Shown here: positions 1 to 5,296 of the stretch, piece by piece
Layout of the letters: every line of letters begins with the position of its first letter
Numbering within the stretch: position 1 is the stretch's first letter
Assembly: GCA_027346925.1 (NCBI GenBank)
Contig: DAIERH010000173.1
Span: forward strand, 1 to 5,296
Source of the DNA: Geobacter sp.
Lineage (GTDB): Bacteria > Desulfobacterota > Desulfuromonadia > Geobacterales > Pseudopelobacteraceae
Length of the DNA stretch: 5,296 bases
Direction of reading: 5' to 3'
Notes under the pieces: generated by a model
Databases searched by the model: none
Told to the model about the DNA's origin: nothing
Seen by the model: only the letters and a program-made list of their open reading frames with translations
Program-made: the position numbers and the translations under genes

Positions 1-299
1 ACTTTCCCGGGCACCCGGTCATGCCGGGAGTGCTGATCGTCGAGGCCATGGCCCAGGTTGCCGGTATCATGGCCTACCTGGCGTCCGATGATGAGACCCG
101 CAAGAAGGTCAGCTACTTCATGTCCATCGACAATGCCAAGTTCAGGAAACCGGTCTTTCCCGGCGACCAGTTGCGCATCGAGATCGAGACGACCTTAAAC
201 CGCCGCGGCATCTGGGGGGTGAAGGGCAAGGCCTACGTGGGCGAGACCCTGGTGACCGAGGCGGACCTCAAGGCCACCTTTGCCGACAAGGCGGCCTGA
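1..299 (+). CDS. fabZ: 3-hydroxyacyl-[acyl-carrier-protein] dehydratase FabZ (5' end outside window)
   Basis: Hot-dog-fold dehydratase that converts (3R)-hydroxyacyl-ACP to trans-2-enoyl-ACP in cytosolic type II fatty acid synthesis. The reading frame begins at base 3 and reads FPGHPVMPGVLIVEAMAQ, the family's active-site segment. The first two bases (ac) fit the end of a His codon, which would be the catalytic His of the HFPGxP motif, cut by the window edge. The second catalytic residue, Glu of VEAMAQ, is encoded at 42-44. Later family features include the FMSIDNAKFRKPVFPGDQL strand region. There are 98 complete codons before TGA; with a usual length near 145-150 residues, about 50 N-terminal residues lie upstream. 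The internal ATG at 21 falls inside the active-site motif and is not the start. FabZ is commonly placed next to lpxA, where both compete for hydroxyacyl-ACP. Identification is secure. Confidence 0.96.
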   Translation, partial: FPGHPVMPGVLIVEAMAQVAGIMAYLASDDETRKKVSYFMSIDNAKFRKPVFPGDQLRIEIETTLNRRGIWGVKGKAYVGETLVTEADLKATFADKAA

Positions 300-330
300 C
301 GCGAACAGAAGCAGTTCCATACAAGAAGCA

Positions 331-335
331 GGGAG
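331..335 (+). promoter_or_regulatory. Ribosome binding site of lpxA
   Basis: GGGAG, a good Shine-Dalgarno match, ends 6 bases before the ATG at 342. It lies in the 42-base gap after fabZ, the only other content of which is unremarkable A-rich sequence. It supports the ATG at 342 as the lpxA start. I see no convincing promoter or terminator in this gap, so fabZ and lpxA are probably co-transcribed. Confidence 0.8.
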
Positions 336-341
336 AAACCC

Positions 342-1121
342 ATGATACATCCTAGCGCCATTATCGATGAAAGCGCACAATTGGCGGCAGACGTGGAGAT
401 CGGACCGTACGCCATCATAGGCCGTCAGGTATCCATCGGCAAGGGGAGCAGAATCGGCGCACACGCCGTGATCGGCGACTGGACGGAGATCGGCGAAAAC
501 AACCAGATCTTCCACCAGACCTCGGTGGGCGCACCGCCCCAGGACCTGAAATACCGAGGCGAAGAAACCTGGACCCGCCTCGGCGACAACAACATGGTGC
601 GCGAGTTCGCCACCATCCACCGGGGCACGGTCACCGGCCACGCCGAAACGGTGATAGGCAGCAACAACCTGTTCATGGCCTACTCCCACGTGGCCCATGA
701 CTGCCGCATCGGCAACAACGTGGTCATGGCCAACGTGGCCACCCTGGCCGGTCATGTCACCATCGAGGACCATGTCATCCTGGGCGGTCTGGTGGCTGTG
801 CACCAGTTCTGCACCATCGGTGCCCATGCCATGCTGGGGGGCGGGACCCTGGTCGGCCTGGACATCCCCCCCTACATGATCGCCACGTCCGGCAAGCGCG
901 ACGCCAAATTGCGCGGCCTCAACCTTATCGGCCTCAAACGCCGCGGCTTCTCCGACGAGGCCATAGGCAACCTGAAAAAGGCCTACAAAACCCTGTTCTT
1001 TGCCAATTTGAAACAGGCCGACGCCATTGCCCGCATCCGGCACGAGATCCCCGGCTGCAGCGAAGTGGAATACCTGCTGACCTTCATCGAGCGCTCCGAG
1101 CGCGGCATCTGTCGCGGATGA
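342..1121 (+). CDS. lpxA: Acyl-ACP--UDP-(amino)sugar acyltransferase LpxA, first step of lipid A synthesis
   Basis: Cytosolic homotrimeric acyltransferase that moves a (3R)-hydroxyacyl chain from ACP to position 3 of the UDP-sugar. The 259 residues (E. coli 262) start with left-handed beta-helix hexapeptide repeats over about residues 2-185, followed by a helical C-terminal domain (about 190-259). The family motif SHVAHDC carries the expected catalytic His119 (E. coli His125) plus His116. Further family signatures are QDLKY (67-71), TIHRGTV (91-97), AVHQFC (152-157) and GLKRRGF (197-203). Gly167 aligns with E. coli Gly173, the 'hydrocarbon ruler' position, which suggests a long acyl donor rather than C10. 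The ATG is backed by GGGAG 6 bases upstream. The stop overlaps the next start as ATGA, implying translational coupling. Because gnnA/gnnB-like genes follow, the true acceptor is inferred to be UDP-GlcNAc3N (amide product) rather than UDP-GlcNAc; the sequence alone does not prove this. Confidence 0.97.
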   Translation: MIHPSAIIDESAQLAADVEIGPYAIIGRQVSIGKGSRIGAHAVIGDWTEIGENNQIFHQTSVGAPPQDLKYRGEETWTRLGDNNMVREFATIHRGTVTGHAETVIGSNNLFMAYSHVAHDCRIGNNVVMANVATLAGHVTIEDHVILGGLVAVHQFCTIGAHAMLGGGTLVGLDIPPYMIATSGKRDAKLRGLNLIGLKRRGFSDEAIGNLKKAYKTLFFANLKQADAIARIRHEIPGCSEVEYLLTFIERSERGICRG

Positions 1122-2056
1122 GCGCCCTGCGTGCAGCCGTCATAGGTGTCGGCTACCTGGGAAACTTCCACGCCCAGAAGTACGCCGCCCTCCCGGACGT
1201 GGAACTGGTCGGCGTCGTGGACAGCGACCCCGGCCGCGCGGCACAGGTTGCCTCGGCCCTTGGCACGACCCCCTATGGTGACCACCGCGAACTGATCGGC
1301 CGGGTAGATGCGGTCAGCGTGGTCGTCCCAACCCAGTTTCACCATGCGGTCGCCAGGGATTTCCTCTCCGCCGGGGTGCACGTACTGATCGAAAAACCGA
1401 TCACCGTCACCATCCCCGAGGCCGATGAACTGATCGCCATTGCCGACGAGAAAAAGGTGGTCTTCCAGGTCGGCCACCTGGAGCGCTTCAATCCCGCCCT
1501 GGTGGCCCTGGGCGATGTCCTGGCCGAGCCGCTCTTCATCGAGTCGGTGCGCATCGCCCCCTTCAAACCGCGCGGCACCGACGTCAACGTGGTGCTCGAC
1601 CTGATGATCCACGACATCGACATCATCCAGCACATCGTCGGCTCTCCGGTGGAGCGCATCGATGCCATCGGCGCGCCGGTCTTCACCGGCGAGGAGGATA
1701 TCGCCAACGCCCGCATCCTGTTCGAGAACGGCTGCGTGGCCAACGTCACCGCCAGCCGTATCAGCCTGAAGAGCGAGCGCAAGATGCGCATCTTCCAGCG
1801 GGATGCCTACATCACCCTCGACTTCCAGAACCGCAAGGTACTGGTGGCCAAAAAGGGGAGCGGCGAACTGTTCCCCGGCGTGCCCAACGTGAAGGTGGAC
1901 GAGCGGGAGCTGGGCGAGGCGGATGCCCTGAAAAGCGAGATCGAGTCGTTCATCGCGGCCATCCGCGAAGGGAGCCGGCCCCAGGTCAGCGGCCGCGACG
2001 GCCGGATGGCTCTGGAAACGGCACTCGAGATCAACACGGCGCTGGGCAGGCGGTAA
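1118..2056 (+). CDS. gnnA: Gfo/Idh/MocA-family sugar-nucleotide dehydrogenase, probable UDP-GlcNAc 3-dehydrogenase GnnA
   Basis: Predicted cytosolic NAD-dependent oxidoreductase of 312 residues. An N-terminal Rossmann fold shows VIGVGYLGNFHA (Gly10, Gly12, Gly15). Asp35 at the end of the second strand (VGVVDSDP) would favour NAD over NADP. The Gfo/Idh signature EKP is at 92-94, followed by GHLERFNPA (119-127). The C-terminal substrate domain contains DLMIHDIDII, with His165 and Asp166 in the place of the family's catalytic/substrate residues. By analogy with GnnA of A. ferrooxidans, also next to lpxA, it should oxidise C3'' of UDP-GlcNAc to the 3-keto form for the aminotransferase encoded next. 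Start is an ATG overlapping the lpxA stop (ATGA) with no strong Shine-Dalgarno, so translation is probably coupled. Family membership is certain; the substrate is inferred from context. A WlbA-like dehydrogenase for another UDP-sugar is the main alternative. Confidence 0.85.
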   Translation: MSALRAAVIGVGYLGNFHAQKYAALPDVELVGVVDSDPGRAAQVASALGTTPYGDHRELIGRVDAVSVVVPTQFHHAVARDFLSAGVHVLIEKPITVTIPEADELIAIADEKKVVFQVGHLERFNPALVALGDVLAEPLFIESVRIAPFKPRGTDVNVVLDLMIHDIDIIQHIVGSPVERIDAIGAPVFTGEEDIANARILFENGCVANVTASRISLKSERKMRIFQRDAYITLDFQNRKVLVAKKGSGELFPGVPNVKVDERELGEADALKSEIESFIAAIREGSRPQVSGRDGRMALETALEINTALGRR

Positions 2057-2061
2057 GCACA

Positions 2062-2194
2062 TTTCCCCCTCCCTTGACGGACCCAATGGGCCTAAAGGAG
2101 GCGGGCAGGGGGAGGGTGAAGCGCCACTGCGTTAGGCGTGGTGCTTCCCCGCCCACCCTACACCCTAACCCTCCCCCGCAAGGCGGGAGGGGAC
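2062..2194. repeat. REP-like inverted pair (REPIN/BIME-like palindromic repeat) between gnnA and gnnB
   Basis: Nearly all of the 162-base gap is palindromic. Left unit: CCCTCCC (2067-2073) can pair with GGGAGGG (2110-2116). Right unit: CCCTCCC (2169-2175) can pair with GGGAGGG (2185-2191) around a CCGCAAGGC loop. Read on the minus strand, the left unit begins CACCCTCCCCC and ends in GGGAGGGGGA; the right unit on the plus strand begins CACCCTAACCCTCCCCC and ends GGGAGGGGA. They are therefore diverged copies of one element in opposite orientation. Long arms GCAGGGGGAGGGTG (2105-2118) and AACCCTCCCCCGC (2167-2179) also pair with each other, enclosing the central stem AAGCGCCAC/GTGGTGCTT (2119-2127/2138-2146). 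No U-tract follows, so it is not a standard terminator. The style matches dispersed intergenic repeats of proteobacterial genomes; a genomic copy number is not visible here. Confidence 0.75.
2119..2146 (+). repeat. Central hairpin of the REP-like palindrome
   Basis: AAGCGCCAC (2119-2127) pairs with GTGGTGCTT (2138-2146) over 9 positions, with one G-U wobble, leaving a 10-base loop. It sits between the two inverted REP-like units, as the spacer hairpin does in REPIN/BIME arrangements. An alternative stem CGCC/GGCG (2122-2125/2135-2138) is possible. Confidence 0.6.
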
Positions 2195-2205
2195 TTATAC
2201 CAAAA

Positions 2206-2210
2206 GAGAG
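2206..2210 (+). promoter_or_regulatory. Ribosome binding site of gnnB (decides the start)
   Basis: GAGAG ends 8 bases before the ATG at 2219. It favours 2219 over the in-frame ATG at 2228 (17 bases away), and over the upstream in-frame ATG at 2138, which lies inside the palindromic repeat and would add 27 residues encoded by repeat DNA. Confidence 0.65.
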
Positions 2211-2218
2211 ACAAAATC

Positions 2219-3313
2219 ATGATCCCCATGGTTGACCTGAAGACCCAATACCACGACCTCAAGGCAGAGATCGACGCGGCGGTGCTGGAGGCCATCGAGA
2301 GCACCCAGTTCATCCTCGGGCCAAATGTCCAGGCCTTTGAAAAGGAAGCCGCCGCCTACCTGGGCGTACCCCACGCCGTGGCTTGCGCCTCGGGCACCGA
2401 CGCCCTGCACCTGGCCGTGGTCGCGGCCGGCATCGGCCCCGGCGACGAGGTCATCACCACCCCCTTTACCTTCATAGCCACGGCCGAGGCCATCTGCTAC
2501 GCCGGTGCGACGCCGGTGTTCGTGGATATCGATCCCCGGACCTTCAACATCGACCCGGCCCTGATCGAGGCCGCCATCACCCCCGCTACCCGGGCAATCA
2601 TTCCCGTGCACATCTTCGGCCAGCCGGCAGACATGGCGGCCATCAAGGCCATCTGCGAACGACACAACCTGCTCCTGATCGAGGACTGCGCCCAATCCTT
2701 CGGTGCCGCCGCCGGCGACGCCATGACCGGTTCCATCGGCTCCCTCGGCTGCTTCAGCTTCTTCCCCAGCAAGAACCTGGGGTGCTACGGCGACGGCGGC
2801 CTGGTCACCTGCGCCACCCCGGAGCTTGCGGACGAGCTCCGGGTACTGCGTAATCACGGCAGCCGGGTGCGCTACCACCACAGCGTGATCGGCTTCAACA
2901 GCCGCCTGGACGACATTCAGGCCGCCATCCTGCGGGTCAAGCTCAAGCGCATCGACCAGTTCAACACCGGCCGCCGCCGGGTGGCGCACCTCTACTCGGA
3001 CATGCTCAAGGACGTGGCGACCGTGCCGTTCGAGGACGGTAAAGGGATACATGTCTATCACCAGTACACCCTGCTGACCGACCGGCGCGAACAGGTCATG
3101 GCCAGGTTGTCGGAAAAGCAGATCGCATCGGCCGTCTACTACCCCATCCCGCTCCACAAGCAGGATGTCTTCGCAGCCGCCTGCGCCGGGGTCAGCCTGC
3201 CAGTTGCCGAGGATGTGGCCAACCGCTGCATGTCGCTCCCCATCTACCCGGAGATGCCGGACGACGCCGTGCGCCAGGTGGCGGAGGCGGTCAAAGGGGC
3301 GCTGGTTGGATAA
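2219..3313 (+). CDS. gnnB: DegT/DnrJ/EryC1-family PLP aminotransferase, probable UDP-3-keto-GlcNAc transaminase GnnB
   Basis: Fold-type I PLP-dependent sugar aminotransferase, 364 residues from the ATG at 2219 (MIPMVDLKTQY, the family's usual N-terminus). Visible motifs: ACASGTDAL (55-63, cofactor phosphate contacts), PFTF (82-85, ring stacking), IEDCAQS (154-160) with Asp156 expected to contact the PLP ring nitrogen, SFFPSKNLG (180-188) with Schiff-base Lys185, and GFNSRLDDIQAAIL (225-238). All key residues are present. By analogy with A. ferrooxidans GnnB it should use glutamate to aminate the 3-keto sugar made by GnnA, giving UDP-GlcNAc3N for LpxA. It is separated from gnnA by a palindromic repeat, so unlike its neighbours it has its own Shine-Dalgarno. 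Its end overlaps the probable lpxB start by 8 bases. Family is certain; substrate comes from context. An O-antigen sugar aminotransferase (WlbC-like) is the alternative, made less likely by the lpxA/lpxB flanks. Confidence 0.87.
   Translation: MIPMVDLKTQYHDLKAEIDAAVLEAIESTQFILGPNVQAFEKEAAAYLGVPHAVACASGTDALHLAVVAAGIGPGDEVITTPFTFIATAEAICYAGATPVFVDIDPRTFNIDPALIEAAITPATRAIIPVHIFGQPADMAAIKAICERHNLLLIEDCAQSFGAAAGDAMTGSIGSLGCFSFFPSKNLGCYGDGGLVTCATPELADELRVLRNHGSRVRYHHSVIGFNSRLDDIQAAILRVKLKRIDQFNTGRRRVAHLYSDMLKDVATVPFEDGKGIHVYHQYTLLTDRREQVMARLSEKQIASAVYYPIPLHKQDVFAAACAGVSLPVAEDVANRCMSLPIYPEMPDDAVRQVAEAVKGALVG
3296..3299 (+). promoter_or_regulatory. Probable ribosome binding site of lpxB, inside the gnnB 3' end
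   Basis: AAAGGGG ends 6 bases before the TTG at 3306. The rival ATG at 3330 has only a poor AAGAAG-type match (GAAG 11 bases upstream). This spacing is the main reason for preferring the TTG start. Confidence 0.45.
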
Positions 3314-4454
3314 AGAAGACAGACGCATCATGATCGTGGCCGGCGAGGCGTCCGGCGACATCTATGGCGCCGACCTGGCGCGCGAAGCCCGCAAACTGGA
3401 CCCGAGCCTGCACTTTCTCGGCATCGGCGGTGCCCGCATGCGCGAGTCAGGCGTGGAAACCCTGGTGGATTCGGCCGACATGGCCGTGGTGGGTCTGGTG
3501 GAGGTGCTCAAGCACTTCGACGTCATTGCCGCCGCGTTTTTGAAACTGAAACAGATCCTCCTCACCGACCCGCCGAGCCTTTTGATCCTGATCGACTATC
3601 CCGGTTTCAACCTGCGCCTGGCCAAGGTCGCCAGGAGGGCCGGCGTGCCGGTGCTCTATTACATCAGCCCCCAGATCTGGGCCTGGCGCCGGGGACGGGT
3701 GCGGAAGATCGCCCGCCTGGTGGACCACATGGCGGTGATCCTCCCCTTCGAGGTGCCGTTTTACGAGCAGGCCGGGGTACCGGTCTCCTTCGTGGGGCAC
3801 CCCATGCTGGACCTGGTCGCGGTCGCCACAAGCCGCGACCAGGCGGCGGCCGGCCTCGGCCTTGACCCCTCCCGGCAGATCGTCGGCCTGTTCCCCGGCA
3901 GCCGCAGAAGCGAGATCGAACGGCTCTTGCCGGTCATCGCAGGGGCGGCCGCCCGCCTGAAGAGGCGTTTTCCCGATATCCAGTTCGTGCTCCCCCTGGC
4001 ATCCACCCTGGGCGAAGATGATATAATGCCGTACCTGCAAGCCGCGGGCATCACGGCATTGATCCGCCGCGAACGGATCCACGACCTGATCCGCGCCTGC
4101 GACGCCGTGATCTCCGTGTCCGGCACCGTTACCCTGGAAATTGCCCTGGTCGGCACCCCCATGGTGATCATCTACCGGCTCTCCCCACTCACCTACCAGG
4201 TGGCCAAACGGCTGGTCAAGGTGGATCATATCGGGCTGTGCAACATCGTTGCCGGTGAAACGGCGGTCAAGGAGTTGATCCAGGACGAGGCGAACCCCGA
4301 GCGGGTCGCGGCCGAGATCGAGAAGATCCTGACCGATGGCGCCTATGGGACCCGGATCAGGGAAAAGCTGGCAACGGTCAGGGCACGGCTGGGTGGAGGC
4401 GGGGCCTCCGCGAACGTTGCCCGGCTCATCCTGAGCCTGATGGAACGGACATGA
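3306..4454 (+). CDS. lpxB: Lipid-A-disaccharide synthase LpxB
   Basis: Membrane-associated inverting glycosyltransferase (GT19) that joins a 2,3-diacylated UDP-sugar and its 1-phosphate (lipid X-type) into the beta-1,6-linked lipid A disaccharide, releasing UDP. From the TTG start it has 382 residues, the same length as E. coli LpxB. Motifs: IVAGEASGD (10-18), FLGIGG (37-42), LIDYPGFN (95-102) with Asp97 in place of the catalytic Asp98 of E. coli (DAPDFN), YYISPQIWAWR (118-128), VGHPMLD (163-169), LFPGSRRSEI (195-204) and SVSGTVTLEIAL in the nucleotide-binding half. The TTG lies within gnnB and has AAAGGGG upstream; it keeps the residues KEDRRI before strand 1. An ATG at 3330 would give 374 residues starting MIVAGE and is a real alternative. 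An ATG at 3165, far inside gnnB, is too early. The stop overlaps the next start as ATGA. Function is secure; the exact start is not. Confidence 0.95.
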   Translation: MDKEDRRIMIVAGEASGDIYGADLAREARKLDPSLHFLGIGGARMRESGVETLVDSADMAVVGLVEVLKHFDVIAAAFLKLKQILLTDPPSLLILIDYPGFNLRLAKVARRAGVPVLYYISPQIWAWRRGRVRKIARLVDHMAVILPFEVPFYEQAGVPVSFVGHPMLDLVAVATSRDQAAAGLGLDPSRQIVGLFPGSRRSEIERLLPVIAGAAARLKRRFPDIQFVLPLASTLGEDDIMPYLQAAGITALIRRERIHDLIRACDAVISVSGTVTLEIALVGTPMVIIYRLSPLTYQVAKRLVKVDHIGLCNIVAGETAVKELIQDEANPERVAAEIEKILTDGAYGTRIREKLATVRARLGGGGASANVARLILSLMERT

Positions 4455-5296
4455 ACCCGACATTGCGAACACTTCATTATTTCAAACCCTACTGGAAACT
4501 GATGGTCGTTTCCGCGCTCTGCTCGGCGGTGGTGGGGGGCATGGACGGCGCCTTTGCCTACCTGGTGGAGCCGGTCCTGAAAAAGATCTTTGCCGGCAAG
4601 GACACCACCATCTTCCTGCTGGTACCGCTGGGGATCATCTGCCTGTTCGTGGTCAGGGGCGTGGCCCGCTTCAGCTACGACGTCTCGCTCAAGCTGGCGG
4701 GCCAGAAGGCCATCCAGGACATCCGCAACGACCTCTATGCAAGCAGCATCCGGCTGGACATGGCCTTTTTCAATCGCCATCCGGCCGGGGAGCTGATGTC
4801 CCACGTCACCAACGACATCGCTTCCATGCAGGATGGGATGAGCCAGGTGGTATGCGGCCTGTTCCGCGACATGATCTCCGCCGTTTCCCTCCTGGCTGTC
4901 ATCTTCTACCGGGACTGGCAGCTGGCGATCATCACCTTTGTGGTCATCCCGGCCACGGCCTACCCGGCCCAGTTGATCGGCAAGAAGATCAAGAACGCCT
5001 CGGGCCGGAGCCTGAACGTCATGGGGGGCATCACGTCCATTCTCCAGGAGACCTTTTCCGGCATCAAGGTCATCAAGGCATTCGGCCTGGATGAGCGCAC
5101 CATCGAACGCTTCCGCGGGGTCAACGGCGACTATTTCAACCAGGTGCGGCGCTTCATAAAGTACGAATCCCTGGCCATGCCGGTATCGGAGACCATCATC
5201 TCCTTCGGCGTTGCCGGTGTGGTGTATTTCGGCGGCAGCCAGGTCATGTCGGGGCACCTCACGGCATCGGAGTTTTTCTCGTTCATCGCCGCCATG
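4451..5296 (+). CDS. msbA: Lipid A export ABC transporter MsbA (3' end outside window)
   Basis: Inner-membrane homodimeric ABC exporter that flips core-lipid A from the cytoplasmic to the periplasmic leaflet using ATP. The 282 codons present are open to the window edge and cover the transmembrane domain only. Likely membrane segments are about 16-38, 54-74, 136-154, 157-177 and 246-262, with a sixth beginning near 275. Family signatures are FFNRHPAGELMSHVTNDI (106-123), the coupling-helix region typical of type IV exporters, and LQETFSGIKVIKAFGLDE (198-215). The nucleotide-binding domain (Walker A, ABC signature, Walker B) would lie past base 5296, so activity cannot be judged; about 300 residues are missing compared with the usual 570-590. 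The ATG overlaps the lpxB stop (ATGA) without a strong Shine-Dalgarno, so coupling is likely. The position after lpxB supports MsbA over a generic multidrug exporter. Confidence 0.9.
   Translation, partial: MNPTLRTLHYFKPYWKLMVVSALCSAVVGGMDGAFAYLVEPVLKKIFAGKDTTIFLLVPLGIICLFVVRGVARFSYDVSLKLAGQKAIQDIRNDLYASSIRLDMAFFNRHPAGELMSHVTNDIASMQDGMSQVVCGLFRDMISAVSLLAVIFYRDWQLAIITFVVIPATAYPAQLIGKKIKNASGRSLNVMGGITSILQETFSGIKVIKAFGLDERTIERFRGVNGDYFNQVRRFIKYESLAMPVSETIISFGVAGVVYFGGSQVMSGHLTASEFFSFIAAM

Noticed and set aside
195..1043. Long open frame on the minus strand opposite lpxA (282 codons)
   Set aside because: It lies antisense to a gene with complete LpxA motifs; its product is low-complexity and rich in Gly, Val, Ala, Asp and His, typical of an antisense frame in GC-rich DNA, with no recognisable family.
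983..2086. Long open frame on the minus strand opposite gnnA (367 codons)
   Set aside because: Same reason: antisense shadow with Asp/His/Gly/Val-rich, repeat-like composition and no domain signature. It also crosses into the palindromic repeat.
2169..2194. Rho-independent terminator after gnnA
   Set aside because: A GC-rich stem is present but the following bases (ACTTATACC) contain no U-tract, and a coupled operon continues downstream.
2074..2201. Promoter for gnnB (TTGACG at 2074; TATACC at 2196)
   Set aside because: The two boxes are far too distant to work together, TTGACG has only AGGAGG-like sequence at the right spacing, and TATACC has a C-run where a -35 box should be.
2138..2218. 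27-codon N-terminal extension of gnnB from an upstream ATG
   Set aside because: The extension is encoded by the palindromic repeat, has no ribosome binding site at that ATG, and is not like the family N-terminus, which fits the start at 2219.
2383..2853. Plus-strand frame inside gnnB (156 codons)
   Set aside because: Arg/His/Gly-rich out-of-frame product within the aminotransferase, without a matching ribosome binding site.
2195..3361. Long open frame on the minus strand opposite gnnB (388 codons)
   Set aside because: Composition of an antisense shadow, no motifs, and fully overlaps an intact aminotransferase.
3447..4472. Long open frame on the minus strand opposite lpxB (341 codons)
   Set aside because: Shadow of lpxB codon usage; no recognisable domain.
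4343..5257. Minus-strand open frame opposite msbA (304 codons)
   Set aside because: Antisense to a clear MsbA membrane domain; its Asp/His-rich product has no family features.

Overview
The window is GC-rich (a by-eye impression of 60-65 %), gene-dense, and entirely coding on the + strand. It reads as part of one lipid A (Raetz pathway) operon from a Gram-negative bacterium. Order: fabZ (5' end missing), lpxA, a Gfo/Idh/MocA-family oxidoreductase (gnnA-like), a DegT/DnrJ/EryC1-family aminotransferase (gnnB-like), lpxB, and msbA (3' end missing). The protein style and gene order suggest a Geobacter-like member of the Desulfuromonadales. That is recognition only; no database search was possible, and another lineage with the same gene order (such as Acidithiobacillus) is not excluded.

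Layout: bases 1-299 hold the C-terminal two thirds of FabZ. After a 42-base gap with a clear ribosome binding site comes lpxA (342-1121). It overlaps gnnA (1118-2056) by 4 bases (ATGA). A 162-base gap (2057-2218) follows, filled by a G/C-rich palindromic repeat that resembles an inverted pair of REP elements. gnnB (2219-3313) comes next and probably overlaps lpxB (3306-4454, TTG start) by 8 bases. lpxB overlaps msbA by 4 bases (ATGA), and msbA runs off the window still open after 282 codons.

How the genes fit together: FabZ supplies the elongation cycle that makes the (3R)-hydroxyacyl-ACP donors used by LpxA. In Acidithiobacillus ferrooxidans, a GnnA/GnnB pair lying between lpxA and lpxB oxidises and then transaminates C3'' of UDP-GlcNAc to give UDP-GlcNAc3N. 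LpxA then N-acylates that sugar, so lipid A carries amide rather than ester chains at positions 3 and 3'. The same arrangement here predicts a lipid A built on 2,3-diamino-2,3-dideoxyglucose. LpxB joins the two sugar halves, and MsbA flips the finished core-lipid A across the inner membrane.

The main points of interest are the predicted amide-linked lipid A, the REP-like palindrome inside the operon exactly between the two sugar-modifying genes, and a strong minus-strand G-quadruplex motif within it. No RNA gene, CRISPR array, insertion sequence or phage feature was seen. The system is unusual among model bacteria but belongs to a known type; I see no wholly new system.
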